A stretch of DNA of 21,940 bases from a virus (IMGVR_UViG_3300033149_006229:1-21940); one strand, 5' to 3'. Shown: positions 7,236 to 16,800, numbered from the stretch's first letter. Notes: generated by a model from the letters alone, not told the origin. Numbers and translations: made by a program.

Positions 7236-7400
7236 ATGCCAAAAGCATTTGAAAACTGTGTATCCGGCGGAGGCCGAGTCAGAACCGTGACAGGACCGAA
7301 TAAACTGCTCGGTCTGAAAAAAGGTCAATACCGCCATATCTGCTTCTTGAAAGGCAAAAGCTTTCTCGGAGAAGTTAAAACCAAACAAAAGGAGAGTTAA
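7236..7400 (+). CDS. Small basic phage protein, 54 residues
   Basis: ATG 7236 follows GTGAGG at 7225-7230 and the frame runs to TAA 7398-7400, just before the next gene's ATG at 7403. The protein is basic and compact: CVSGGGRVRTVTGPNK, then KKGQYRHICF, then KGKSFLGEVK. This pattern (GGRVRT near the N-terminus, a Tyr-Arg strand, and a final GEVK) resembles small hypothetical proteins I associate with environmental phages near head genes; function is unknown. The two Cys residues could bind metal or be incidental. Good ribosome site, spacing and codon use support it as real despite its size. Confidence 0.7.
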   Translation: MPKAFENCVSGGGRVRTVTGPNKLLGLKKGQYRHICFLKGKSFLGEVKTKQKES

Positions 7401-7402
7401 TT

Positions 7403-7774
7403 ATGAATAAGTTTAAAAGATTGCTTTTAGCGCTGATATTGGTGATTTTTATGATCGCACCTTGTTTTGCTCAGGCTCGTTATGGCTTGACGGTTACTCC
7501 GGTTGCAACCGATACTGCAAGCGCATTGGGAGCCGGAACCTGGGTATATGGGATTGGTATTTATGCCTCAAGCGCAGCTGCTGCCATAGGCATTTATGAT
7601 ACTGCTACTCTTGGCGCGGCAAGCAATACCAATGTAAAAGGCGAAGCAGGTCAAGCGACTCAGTATGTATCGACTACCGTATGGTTTGAAAAACCCATAT
7701 ATTTTTCTACTGCGGTTACGGCAATAGTCAACAACGGCGTAGGATTTATTTACAGCGGTCCGGAGCCTAATTAA
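7403..7774 (+). CDS. Exported phage protein with Sec signal peptide, structural-type domain
   Basis: 123 residues starting at ATG 7403 behind GGAGAG. Residues 1-25 form a textbook Sec signal: basic FKR, the hydrophobic run LLLALILVIFMIAP, then CFAQA with cleavage expected after residue 23 or 25. No lipobox is present. The mature part has no Cys and is rich in Ala, Gly, Ser and Thr. It contains GIGIYASSAAAAIGIYDTAT and a C-terminal EKPIYFSTAVTAIVNNGVGF, resembling beta-sandwich domains of phage head or tail accessory proteins (a 'Pi.F...' strand near the end). A signal peptide on such a domain is odd, since virions assemble in the cytoplasm. It may act in the periplasm or outer membrane. It stands between the 54-residue protein and the O-antigen ligase-like gene. 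Confidence 0.75.
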   Translation: MNKFKRLLLALILVIFMIAPCFAQARYGLTVTPVATDTASALGAGTWVYGIGIYASSAAAAIGIYDTATLGAASNTNVKGEAGQATQYVSTTVWFEKPIYFSTAVTAIVNNGVGFIYSGPEPN

Positions 7775-7806
7775 AATTAAAAAAATCGGAGCGAGGAATA
7801 TAATGA

Positions 7807-8895
7807 ATGAATGAAAAAAGACTGTTTGATACAGCTCTAAAAGCATTCCTATTCCTTTCTCCGATTTTCTTTTTTAAAGATTTTAGGCTAAGTTTCGCGC
7901 AAGGATTATTTTTTGTTTTTGCGTCTTTTGTATTATTCGCTATAGCCTTGACTATAATTCCAAAGCGGCAATTTCAATCAGGTTGGCTTGGTTTGATTCT
8001 GCTTTGGGCGTTCATTGATATATTTGCCACTTATAACCCTAATCCGGCAGCGGTATGGTTTAATTTCTGGCTTGCCTGTGCAGGATTTATCTATATCTTT
8101 GCAGGTATGCTGTTATTTTATACAATCTATTGTTATGCAGATAGACCGGAGATATATATAAAACCGATTTTGGCTGTGTGTATTTTGAACTTGATTTTAA
8201 CTATAGCGCAGATAACCGGCCATGATTTTATGTATAAATATGCACCAAGTATATGCGGGTTTATGGGGATAAGCTCACAACTAGGTCAGTATTCGGCTTT
8301 AAGTCTGCCTATTGTATTTTTTATAAACCCTTGGCTGACTTTGATACCGATAATCACTTTGGCTTGTGCTAAATCAATCAGCGCTATTTTGGCCGGTTTT
8401 GCCGGAATGATATTTTTGACCTGGAAACGACAGATTAAAGTCGGCATAGTCATCACAATAGGGCTTATTTTGGCCATAATGGGCGTTTTAAGGCACGATT
8501 ATGTGTTAAATAAGTGGAAATGCAGGCCGATAGTCTGGGAGCGTGTATTAAGGCTTTCTATGGAAAAACCGTATTTAGGGCACGGATACAGAAGTTTTAA
8601 TAATGCCGATATAGGCATTGGCTATACGGATTTTACCAGAGTTCATAATGATTGGCTGCATACGGCAGAAGAGCTAGGCTGGCCGATGGTAATATTTGCA
8701 GGGGGATTTTTGATAAACCTCTGGCGTAAATTCAGGGCAAAGCAAAATAAAGATAAATTTACCTATTTTTTAACTGCCTCAATATTGATAATTCTGGTTA
8801 ATTGTTCGGGGCAAACACTTTTGAGATATGCGAATATTGCGGGAACTTTTATTGTATTATTAAGTTTTTTAATGATTAAACTTAACGAGGTGTAA
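7807..8895 (+). CDS. O-antigen ligase/polymerase-like membrane protein (Wzy_C superfamily)
   Basis: 362 residues, almost wholly hydrophobic, with roughly ten membrane segments. The loop in the last third carries the superfamily signature: RPIVWERVL (Arg240), then YLGHGYRSFN (residues 256-265), then HNDWLHTAEELGW (His280). In WaaL and Wzy enzymes the matching Arg and His lie in the periplasmic loop and serve transfer of lipid-linked glycan onto lipid A core or a growing chain. The length is somewhat short for the family (about 400). I chose ATG 7807, about 10 bases after GAGG; ATG 7803 gives only three codons. Its end, AACGAGGTGTAA, contains the ribosome site of the tail tube A gene, so it is well woven into the operon. 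Substrate is unknown. A tail-gene neighbourhood suggests surface-glycan alteration during infection (inference). Confidence 0.85.
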   Translation: MNEKRLFDTALKAFLFLSPIFFFKDFRLSFAQGLFFVFASFVLFAIALTIIPKRQFQSGWLGLILLWAFIDIFATYNPNPAAVWFNFWLACAGFIYIFAGMLLFYTIYCYADRPEIYIKPILAVCILNLILTIAQITGHDFMYKYAPSICGFMGISSQLGQYSALSLPIVFFINPWLTLIPIITLACAKSISAILAGFAGMIFLTWKRQIKVGIVITIGLILAIMGVLRHDYVLNKWKCRPIVWERVLRLSMEKPYLGHGYRSFNNADIGIGYTDFTRVHNDWLHTAEELGWPMVIFAGGFLINLWRKFRAKQNKDKFTYFLTASILIILVNCSGQTLLRYANIAGTFIVLLSFLMIKLNEV

Positions 8896-8896
8896 A

Positions 8897-9463
8897 ATGC
8901 CGAGTAGCGCAACGCAGACAAGTATATGCAATTTAGCCTTGCGGGCAGTAGGGGCGGCAAGGATAACGTCTATAAACGACAGCGTAGAGTCAGCCCGGGT
9001 TTTAAACGATGTATATACTTTAATTCGGGAAGAGGTCCTTTCCGCACATCCTTGGAATTTCGCTTTAAGGCGGGCTTCTCTTACCCAATTGGATGAGACG
9101 CCTGAATTTGACTATGACTATGCCTATCAGCTTCCTACCGGCTGTTTAAGGGTAATCAAGATGTCGGTAGATAACGCTGAATTTAAAATAGAGGAAGATA
9201 AACTATTGACCGATGAAACCTCGGCCAAAATCCTTTATATTACCAATGTTACTTCTTCGGCGGATTTCAGCCCGGCTTTTGTTAGCGCATTTGCGGCAAG
9301 ACTGGCGGCTGAGATAGCTTATCCTTTAACTAATTCCCAAACATTGGCGGATAGTAAATATTCGGAATATCTTAAAAAATTAAAAACAGCCAAGAGCATC
9401 GACGGTCAAGAAGGCAGCAAAGAACCGATTGAAGATATTAGCTGGATTGACGACAGAAAATAA
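8897..9463 (+). CDS. Tail tubular protein A (T7 gp11-like)
   Basis: 188 residues, close to T7 gp11. This protein binds beneath the portal as the adaptor ring to which the nozzle and fibres attach. The family pattern is clear: ICNLALRAVGAARITSIND, then ARVLNDVYTLIREEVLSAHP, then WNFALRRASL (about residues 11-63). AYQLPTGCLRVIKM follows at about 76-89. The ribosome site GAGGTG lies inside the end of the ligase-like gene, one base before its stop, which suggests coupled translation. The next gene starts 3 bases after its stop. Confidence 0.92.
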   Translation: MPSSATQTSICNLALRAVGAARITSINDSVESARVLNDVYTLIREEVLSAHPWNFALRRASLTQLDETPEFDYDYAYQLPTGCLRVIKMSVDNAEFKIEEDKLLTDETSAKILYITNVTSSADFSPAFVSAFAARLAAEIAYPLTNSQTLADSKYSEYLKKLKTAKSIDGQEGSKEPIEDISWIDDRK

Positions 9464-9466
9464 ATT

Positions 9467-11431
9467 ATGCCAAGAACTACGATTATTCATACTACATTTT
9501 CAAGAGGAGAACTATCTCCTTATTTAGACGGCCGCATTGATATCGAAGCTTATTTCAATGGCGCTAAAACCGTTGAAAACTTTTTTATTTTACCTTACGG
9601 CGGTTTAATGCGTCGGCCAGGCACTTATTACGTGGCTGAGGTTAAGGATAGTTCCAAAGCCACGCGCCTTATTTCTTTTCAATTCTCCACTACACAATCC
9701 TATATTATAGAAATCGGCCACCAATATATGCGTTTTTACAAAGACCGGGGGCAGATCATAGACGGCGGCGATCCTTATGAGATAGCTACTTCTTATGATG
9801 AATCGGATATTTTCGATTTACAGTTCGTTCAGGATAAAGATACGATGTGGATTGTCCATCCTTCGTATAAGCCGCAGAAACTTACCCGCACCGGCCATAC
9901 CAGTTGGACATTAAGCAATTATACTCCTACCGCCGATCCGTTTACCGGTTCAGATGACTATCCTTCCTGCGTTACCATTTTTGAACAAAGATTGATTTTT
10001 GCCAACAGCAATAATGATCCGCAGAAAATATGGACTACCAAATCAGGCGATTATGATGATATGACTACCGGTTCAAATGACGATGATGCAATGACTTATA
10101 TTTTGGGTTCGCAGCAAGTTCATGCGATACGCTGGCTGGCCTCCGGAAAACTTATTTTAATAGGCACATTAGGCGGCGTATTCAGCCTTAGTTCAGGCAA
10201 TAATCAGGATCCGCTTACTCCGACTAATGTTACAGTGAAATTAGAAAGCGCTTATGGAGCGATAGGCAAAATGCCCAAAAAGATAGGCAATCTCCTTTAT
10301 TATCTGCAAAGAAATGCAAAGATACTGCGTGAAATAGGCTATTCTTATGAGATAGATGAATATCAGGCCAATGAGGCAAGTATTTTATCAGAGCATATTA
10401 CCGGCGACGGCATAGTGGATATGGATTATCAGCAGGCACCTTTTAATATGCTGTGGCTTGTGCGGTCTGACGGAGAAATTGCTACCATGACCGTGCAGTT
10501 AGAACAAAAAGTCAAGGGCTGGGCTAGACAGATAACAGAAGGCGATTTTGAAAGCGTGGCAGTTATTCCCGGCGACAGCTCGGATGACGAAGTATGGTTT
10601 ATAGTGAAAAGATACATTGACGGCTCTTATGTCCGTTATGTGGAATATTTAAAGCCCATAACTTTTGATGAGCAGGAAGATGCGTATTTTGTTGATTGCG
10701 GTCTTACGCTGGATAATCCGATAACCATCTCCGGCGCAACAACCGCCAATCCTGTAGTAATTACCGCCACCAGCCACGGATTATCTGACGGCGATACAAT
10801 CACCATAAGAAATATAATAGGAATGACGGAATTAAACGGCGGAGTATATAAAGTCGCCAATAAAACCGATGATACTTTTGAATTACAGGATACTGACGGA
10901 AATGATATCGACGGCACTGGTTACACGACTTATATTTCAGACGGAGAGGCGAGAAAAAGGGTAATTTCGATATCCGGATTAGACCATTTAGAAGGCGAAA
11001 GCGTCTCGATCTTAGGCGATGGAGCTGTTAATCCCGAAGAAACGGTATCCAGCGGAGAAATAACTATTGATAACGCGTCAGGCGAAGTTCATGCAGGATT
11101 GCAATATATATCAACTCTGCAGACCATGCGCATTGAAATAGGCACAGAACAGGGCACGGCACAGAGCAAACTTAAAAAACTCAGCAAAGTAGTCATAAGA
11201 TTATTTGAAAGCGTAGGTTGCAAAATAGGCGATGAAAACAGTCAGGATACAGTAATGTTTCGTTCCACCGATGACGAAACAGATGAGATGATACCTCTTT
11301 TTACGGGAGACAAGACAATACCTTTCAGGGGCGATTGGGGCAAAGATACTTTTGTAGTAGTTAAACAGGAGGATCCCCTGCCTCTTAATATACTGGCTTT
11401 AATAAATTACATAACGGTAGAACATGGCTGA
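9467..11431 (+). CDS. Tail tubular protein B (tail nozzle, T7 gp12-like) with E1-FCCH-like insert
   Basis: 654 residues, shorter than T7 gp12 (about 790). It forms the tail nozzle that closes the DNA channel. The N-terminus is diagnostic: TTFSRGELSPYLDGRIDIEA then NFFILPYGGLMRRPGTYYVA. A middle segment with YLQRNAKILREIGYSYEIDE is also typical. Around residues 425-495 lies a compact segment (PVVITATSHGLSDGDTITI ... GGVYKVANKTDDTFELQDTD) that matches the small beta-barrel called ubiquitin-activating-enzyme FCCH-like, known from phage tail proteins, here probably a surface insert. No clear ribosome site precedes ATG 9467, so translation probably relies on coupling to the tail tube A stop 3 bases upstream. 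Confidence 0.92.
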   Translation: MPRTTIIHTTFSRGELSPYLDGRIDIEAYFNGAKTVENFFILPYGGLMRRPGTYYVAEVKDSSKATRLISFQFSTTQSYIIEIGHQYMRFYKDRGQIIDGGDPYEIATSYDESDIFDLQFVQDKDTMWIVHPSYKPQKLTRTGHTSWTLSNYTPTADPFTGSDDYPSCVTIFEQRLIFANSNNDPQKIWTTKSGDYDDMTTGSNDDDAMTYILGSQQVHAIRWLASGKLILIGTLGGVFSLSSGNNQDPLTPTNVTVKLESAYGAIGKMPKKIGNLLYYLQRNAKILREIGYSYEIDEYQANEASILSEHITGDGIVDMDYQQAPFNMLWLVRSDGEIATMTVQLEQKVKGWARQITEGDFESVAVIPGDSSDDEVWFIVKRYIDGSYVRYVEYLKPITFDEQEDAYFVDCGLTLDNPITISGATTANPVVITATSHGLSDGDTITIRNIIGMTELNGGVYKVANKTDDTFELQDTDGNDIDGTGYTTYISDGEARKRVISISGLDHLEGESVSILGDGAVNPEETVSSGEITIDNASGEVHAGLQYISTLQTMRIEIGTEQGTAQSKLKKLSKVVIRLFESVGCKIGDENSQDTVMFRSTDDETDEMIPLFTGDKTIPFRGDWGKDTFVVVKQEDPLPLNILALINYITVEHG

Positions 11432-11849
11432 TTTCCGGGTAATTTCATTTAGAAAGGAATTATTAGATAAATTTCAATATAACGGAACGGAAGTCAATTT
11501 ATTCGGCAGGCAGATTTTGCCGACTGTGGAATACTATGCGAAATTGGGTAAGGTATATTGCGGAATTGCTGAAGGTAAAACTGTCGTTATAGGCGGCATA
11601 TTTCCGATGTGGAAAGGAGTAGGAAGCGCCTTTTTATTCGTTAATCAAGAGGCTAAAAATTATAAAATCGGTTTATTCAAGGCACTGTTAAAGTATATAA
11701 ATAAACTTATAAAAAAATATAAAATTAAGACATTGATAGCCGAATGTTTTGATGATAATCCGCAGGCGCACAATTTATTAAAACATCTCGGATTTAATAA
11801 AACCAAAGAAATTAAAATATCTGTTTATTTTAAAGGAGCAAATTTATGA
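11424..11849 (+). CDS. GNAT-fold protein, T7 internal virion protein A (gp13)-like
   Basis: 141 residues, overlapping the tail tube B gene by 8 bases. In T7-like phages the gene at this place codes gp13, needed for correct tail and internal-core assembly. A GNAT acetyltransferase fold is suggested by the C-terminal NPQAHNLLKHLGFNK, the usual Asn-x-x-Ala...Gly-Phe motif, and by the preceding strand IKTLIAECF. The acetyl-CoA-binding loop (Arg/Gln-x-x-Gly-x-Gly/Ala) is not evident; the corresponding segment reads KNYKIGLFKALL. I therefore expect a structural role and not catalysis, but the acetyltransferase alternative remains open. Confidence 0.75.
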   Translation: MADFRVISFRKELLDKFQYNGTEVNLFGRQILPTVEYYAKLGKVYCGIAEGKTVVIGGIFPMWKGVGSAFLFVNQEAKNYKIGLFKALLKYINKLIKKYKIKTLIAECFDDNPQAHNLLKHLGFNKTKEIKISVYFKGANL

Positions 11850-12289
11850 GCGGATTGGCAGGAACATTCCTAACTGCTTATTCTCAAATTCAGGCAGGAC
11901 GGGCGCAAGCTTCAATCGAAGAGGCTAATGCCGCACTAGCTTCCCTGCAGGCAAGACAAATCAGGGAAACCGGAGTTTACAAGGAAAGACAATTAAGGCG
12001 CGAAAAAGCAAAAATGTTAGGCAGGCAAAAAGCCTTATATGCAAAAGCAGGCATTGTTCTCAGCGAGGGTTCGCCTTTAGAGGTTATGGCGGATACAGCT
12101 ACGGAATACGAAATGGATATATCTGCTATACGTTACAATACCGCAATTGAAACAGCAAGGCTTGGTTACGAAAGCGCTTTTCGCCGTAGGCAGGCTGAAA
12201 GCTATAAAAGATTGGCTTATTTACGGGCTGCAAGCACGATATTGACAAGCGCTTATGATCTTAGCAGCAAAGTATATGGAAAGTCGTAA
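11846..12289 (+). CDS. Internal virion protein B (gp14-like)
   Basis: 147 residues with ATGA overlap to the previous gene and AAAGGAG as ribosome site. The sequence is highly helical: alanine-rich N-terminus (AGRAQASIEEANAALASLQA), an Arg/Lys helix, then GRQKALYAKAGIVLSEGSPL, a pattern common to podovirus gp14-like proteins (a Gly-x-x-x-x-Ser-Gly/Glu-Ser turn between helices), and a final helix with EMDISAIRYNTAIETARLGY. Such proteins leave the virion first and form a pore in the outer membrane during DNA entry. The order tail tube A, tail tube B, gp13-like, gp14-like, gp15-like supports the call. Confidence 0.82.
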   Translation: MSGLAGTFLTAYSQIQAGRAQASIEEANAALASLQARQIRETGVYKERQLRREKAKMLGRQKALYAKAGIVLSEGSPLEVMADTATEYEMDISAIRYNTAIETARLGYESAFRRRQAESYKRLAYLRAASTILTSAYDLSSKVYGKS

Positions 12290-12426
12290 TGAACGGAACG
12301 CAAAATAAAAAATTTCGCAGGGCAGTTAGGAAATTATGGAAAGAGAAATTTACCGAAACCATAAACAATATGAAATTTATGCAGAGATTAAATTTAGCGT
12401 GGAAAATAATTTTAAAGGACTTTTGA
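12289..12426 (+). CDS. Small basic protein between ejection genes, 45 residues
   Basis: The start overlaps the previous stop (TAATG at 12287-12291) and the frame ends with TGA one base before the next gene's ATG. It encodes 45 residues rich in Lys, Arg, Phe and Trp: KKFRRAVRKLWKEKF, then NMKFMQRLNLAWKIILKDF. The tight fit on both sides, the coupled start and the presence of the next gene's AAAGGA site inside it argue for a real gene. The amphipathic, aromatic C-terminus could bind membrane. Similar short Arg/Trp proteins occur in podovirus late operons, but I cannot name a function. Confidence 0.65.
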   Translation: MNGTQNKKFRRAVRKLWKEKFTETINNMKFMQRLNLAWKIILKDF

Positions 12427-12427
12427 T

Positions 12428-13825
12428 ATGCCGAAAATACCAACCTACACAAGACAAATAGGTTTAACCAAAGAAGTCCCGGGCGTAAAAATGCCTGCCG
12501 CTGCCGGAGGCATAGAAGCAAAGGGCATAGGCGAATTAGGACAGGCTATTACGCAGATAGGGCAGAGAATCCGCAAAGCACGCATTGACGAACAGGAAAT
12601 AAAAGGAGTTTTGCAGGGCAAAAAAAGATTTGATGAAATATTGATTAATGCTACCGAAAATCCCGATATTGCCTTTAACGAAGAATTGCATTATCAGGAA
12701 TTGCAAAAGGCAAAAGAAGAAGCGGTTAATTCAGCCAGCGAACCAGAAGCAAAAAAGAGGATCGGATTAAGACTTGATTTTGATTTGCAGAACGCCCAGC
12801 TGAAAATTAAAAGATTCAGTTATCGAAAATTGATAGAGCAAAAATTAAACAGTCTGGCCGAGTTCAAGGCAGACGCTATTAAACGCTGGACAGCAGAAGA
12901 AAACCCAAAACAAAAGCAGATTATTTTAGCCGAGCTTATTGCAGAATTTAGGAAGAATTACGAGAATAAAGTATTAAGCTATAATGATTATATAAGGAAT
13001 GTCAGAGAAATAAAAGAAAAACTTCCGGAATATCAGGCGGAATGGGATATATACCAAAAGGACCCTGTTTTTACGTTAAATGAACTTCAGAAAGGCGAAC
13101 AGGGGATTTATAAAGGATTACCGCAGGATAAAAGATTGGATTTAATAGAAATGGCAAAAAAACAGATAAATAAAATCAGGGAAGAAGAAAGAAAATTGCG
13201 TATTCAGGTTCAAAATATAAAAGAAAACGAATTGTTAAAAATGAAGATAGACGGGACGCTTACCGAAGATATAATTAGGCAATATCTTGCTGAGGATAAC
13301 GGAATAAGACCGCAGTTTGCGGACAGGCTGATTACTTCCCTGCGGAAGTTAAATAAAGTCAGCAAAGACAAAACTTTTATTAAACTGGCTAAAGATATGC
13401 TTAAGGGCGAAAAGACTATCGAGGAAATAAGATTGGCGTTGATAGCCGAAAACGCCCTGGAAAATTTATCTGATGAGGATTTTGCGATATTACATACTTT
13501 TAATGAGAATATAACAAAAGATGTAGTTGAAAAAATGATGCCTAAAAAGACATTTCTGCAAAGAATTTCTATTTGGACAGATGAATACGCAGGAAAAAGA
13601 GAGGAAATAACGGTCTTATTATTTAAAGAATATATGAAAAAAATTAATGCAGGCGAAGAACCGGCTGCAGCCATAGAAAGCGTTATAAAAATAGGACAAC
13701 ATTTGATAGGGGCGGATATAACTAAATATAAAATAGGCGATAATATTGTTACGCCTTTAGGCATAGCGGTAATCACAGGATTTAATGAGGCAGGGAAGGC
13801 TATCGTAACTATTAAGGGTGAATAA
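12428..13825 (+). CDS. Internal virion protein C (gp15-like ejection protein)
   Basis: 465 residues, mostly charged helix. The N-terminus (TYTRQIGLTKEVPGVKMPAA, then IEAKGIGELGQAITQIGQ) resembles the start of many podovirus internal core proteins, where a Pro/Gly segment leads into a long helical rod. Residues 40-330 are rich in Lys, Glu and Gln with heptad-like spacing. A short compact region near the end reads KYKIGDNIVTPLGIAVITGF. It is shorter than T7 gp15 (747), but placement just before the largest ejection gene fits. It should build, with the next protein, the channel across the periplasm. The next gene overlaps its stop by 1 base (TAATG). Confidence 0.72.
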   Translation: MPKIPTYTRQIGLTKEVPGVKMPAAAGGIEAKGIGELGQAITQIGQRIRKARIDEQEIKGVLQGKKRFDEILINATENPDIAFNEELHYQELQKAKEEAVNSASEPEAKKRIGLRLDFDLQNAQLKIKRFSYRKLIEQKLNSLAEFKADAIKRWTAEENPKQKQIILAELIAEFRKNYENKVLSYNDYIRNVREIKEKLPEYQAEWDIYQKDPVFTLNELQKGEQGIYKGLPQDKRLDLIEMAKKQINKIREEERKLRIQVQNIKENELLKMKIDGTLTEDIIRQYLAEDNGIRPQFADRLITSLRKLNKVSKDKTFIKLAKDMLKGEKTIEEIRLALIAENALENLSDEDFAILHTFNENITKDVVEKMMPKKTFLQRISIWTDEYAGKREEITVLLFKEYMKKINAGEEPAAAIESVIKIGQHLIGADITKYKIGDNIVTPLGIAVITGFNEAGKAIVTIKGE

Positions 13826-16800
13826 TGCCTAAGACTATGCTATTAGAAGAAGCTTTAACGACTATCCCAAAAGAGAAACCTAAAGAATTTCTTTTGGCAG
13901 ATATTATGAAACTAGACAGCCCGGAAATTGAAAAGGCTAAAAAAAGGGGCTTTGGCGATTCGGTTAAATATTTGTTAGGCGAAGGTATTATAAAACCCGT
14001 GGCCAGGGCAGTGGAAACGATTCCCGCGCAAGCCGAAAGGATATTGCAGGCAGGTTTGGATAATGTGCGTGAGATAGCCAAAAGGCAATTAGCGGAGGAT
14101 GGTGTTGTTTTCGGTATTTCGGAAGCGGATTATTTGAATAGAACAGAAGAACAAAAAAGACGCATAGCTTTAAATACTAAAATCGTTGAGAATATGGACA
14201 GAGCCCTTGAAACAAGCAAAAGATTAGAGCGTAACTGGATTGAGATGGCCTATACAGGCTGGGAGGCCGAAGATATCGAGCTAAGCAGAAAATCCGCTGT
14301 GCCGTTTACCAAAGATTATTCGTTTATCAAGATGATGGCGTTAGGAACGCAGGCTGTTCCTATGCTTGGACTCGCGGCCGCTGTAACCTATGCCACTAAA
14401 TCGCCGGTTGCAGGTGCGTCGGTAATAGGTCTGGCCGAAGCCGCAGAAGAATTTGCAATTATAAGAGAAAAAGGAAAGGGAATAGGTCAGGCGAATTTAG
14501 TTTTTGCAGTTGATACAATAATGCTTTCGGCATTAGAAACTATTCCTTTAACCTCTTTTATGAAAGGCGGCAAACTGCCCTTAAGAATGTTCAGGGGAGC
14601 TATTCAGGAAGGCAGCGAGGAAGTTTTACAGGGATTATGGCGTGATAGCATTGCCAAATTAGGATATGACGAAACGAGAAAATTGACGGAAGGATTGATT
14701 GAGGAATTTCTTGCGGGCTTTATAAGCGGAGGAACAATCGGGGCTTTTTCTCCCGGTGTGCCCGAAATAATAAAAAGGGCAAAGGCAGAAGGCATAGATA
14801 TCGATAAAATGAGAGAAGCTATAGCCGAACAGGTTATAAATAACGCCGATGAGATAACGGAAAATTTTCTGGAAAAAGTCTCTAAAAAGCCTGAACCCGA
14901 AGTTAAGCCGACTATTGAAATCCCTGAATTTAAATCTACTGCCGAAGCGCTTGCCTATGGAGAAAGCATAAAAGAACAGCCGGAGATAATAGAAGCTCTT
15001 AAAAAAGAATTGGCTGAAGTGGAAACAAAATCAGCAGAACTCAGGGCAATTCCTGAAGAGAAAAGAACTGATGCGCAAATTCAGGAAGGTTTTAATTTAG
15101 GTCAAAGAAGGACTTTTTTACGAGAGGCATTGGAAGGGGCAGGAATTAAAATTGAGGCAGCAGAAATCAAACCTATTAAAAAACCGACGATTGCTAAGGA
15201 AGAGATAACCAAACCCGAAAAAATTAAGCCTGACCTTACCGGCATTACACCTTTACAAAAACAAATTCAGGCCTTAAAAGAACGCGAGGCAATCGTAGCA
15301 GAGGCAGAATTTGCCCTCGAAGAGATTGACAAAATTCGTAAATATTTCAAAAACCGCATTAGCCGATATAAAGACGTATATTTAAAGGAAGAACTTACAG
15401 GCATACCGAAATATTATATTACTACTAAAGAAGGCGGAATAAAGCCCGATGAAGTATTGGAGGAATTGCGGACACAGTTTAATATCGATTTGCGCGGCGA
15501 AACAGAATTAAAAGAATATTTTCGGAACTTGGAAGAACAACGAAAATCTTTGCTGGCCGAGATAGAAGAGGCTAAACCTAAACTTATTGTTAAACGCGAA
15601 ACTACTCTTTTAAAGGAAAGAATAAAGGCAACCGAACAGGGATTACGTGAGGGCAAAATTCAGACAAAGAAAGAGATTAAGGCTGTGCAGACTGAAATTA
15701 TAAAACTGCTTGAGGCGTCAGAACTTGAGGCAAAGGATATAGCTAAATTCCGCAGAACAATCAAAAATGTTCAAACTCGGGCTGACTTATCTAAAAGAAA
15801 TAAACAAACTGGCAAGACTGTTTTAGAGGAAATAAAAGAGCGAATCAGACAACTCGAAGAATCAGCGCAACGCAGAATTATTATAGAAAATATTAAAAGC
15901 GAAACCCAGAAATCCAAACTCAAAAAATTAAGACCGGAATTTCAGAAGCCTATTTTAAATTTAATTGAAAGTATAGATATTGACCCTCGTTCAGAAAAGA
16001 AAATTAAGAGCCTGCAGGCGACACTGGAATTTTTAGAAGAAAATCCTGACAATCAGATACCGCAAAAGCGCCTCAATGAACTTAAAAGGCTGAACCAAAA
16101 GCCTATCAAGGATTTGACTACGGAAGAATTGCAGCATCTGCACAATTGCATAAATCACTTTATCAAATTGAACGATTTAAAAAACAAAATTATCGTAAGA
16201 AAAAAGATAAAAGAGATTAACGAGATTGTTTATCAGGCAGTTAAAAACTTAAATACCCGGCACGAACAACTGAACGGTTCGCTTGACGGTCTTGACTCAA
16301 TGCAGGAGGAAAAAGAAAGGTCCTTCTGGCAGAAGATATTCGGGGTTGATTCCCTTGGCGCAGAAGATAAATGTATGATTTTAGACGGACAAGATAAGGG
16401 AGTTATCTTTCAGGTAATATACGAAGGGATTGATAAAGGAGTAAATGAGCAGCTTAAGGCGGAGCATACCGCAGAAGATTTTTTTAAGGAAAGATTTAAA
16501 GGGATAAATATAAAGAATTGGAGCAGGGCTTATCAGAAAAAGGAAACTGATATTGAAAAAGTCAGAATAAAGATTAGCGGAGATAGAACCCTTACCATGA
16601 CAAAAGCCGAAAGGGTAGCCTTTATTCTGCATTCCCGGAATATGAAAAACCTGAAGCATTTGGAAAAAGGCGGTTTTGCCTTTGAAAAGACGCCTTCAAA
16701 GATGAATAAGCTGAGCCCTGAAGATATCGATATTATCGTTAATAGCGCAACTGCGCAGGAATTTAGCGTAGCTGATTCCATTGGCGAATATTTAGATACA

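Noticed and set aside
11424-11849. Functional acetyltransferase cargo gene
   Set aside because: Position matches gp13 of T7-like phages and the cofactor loop is not recognisable, so a structural role is more likely.
13210-13776. 188-residue minus-strand frame opposite the gp15-like gene
   Set aside because: Antisense shadow of a Lys/Glu-rich coding region; composition (Ile, Ser, Phe) is what the complement of that codon use gives.
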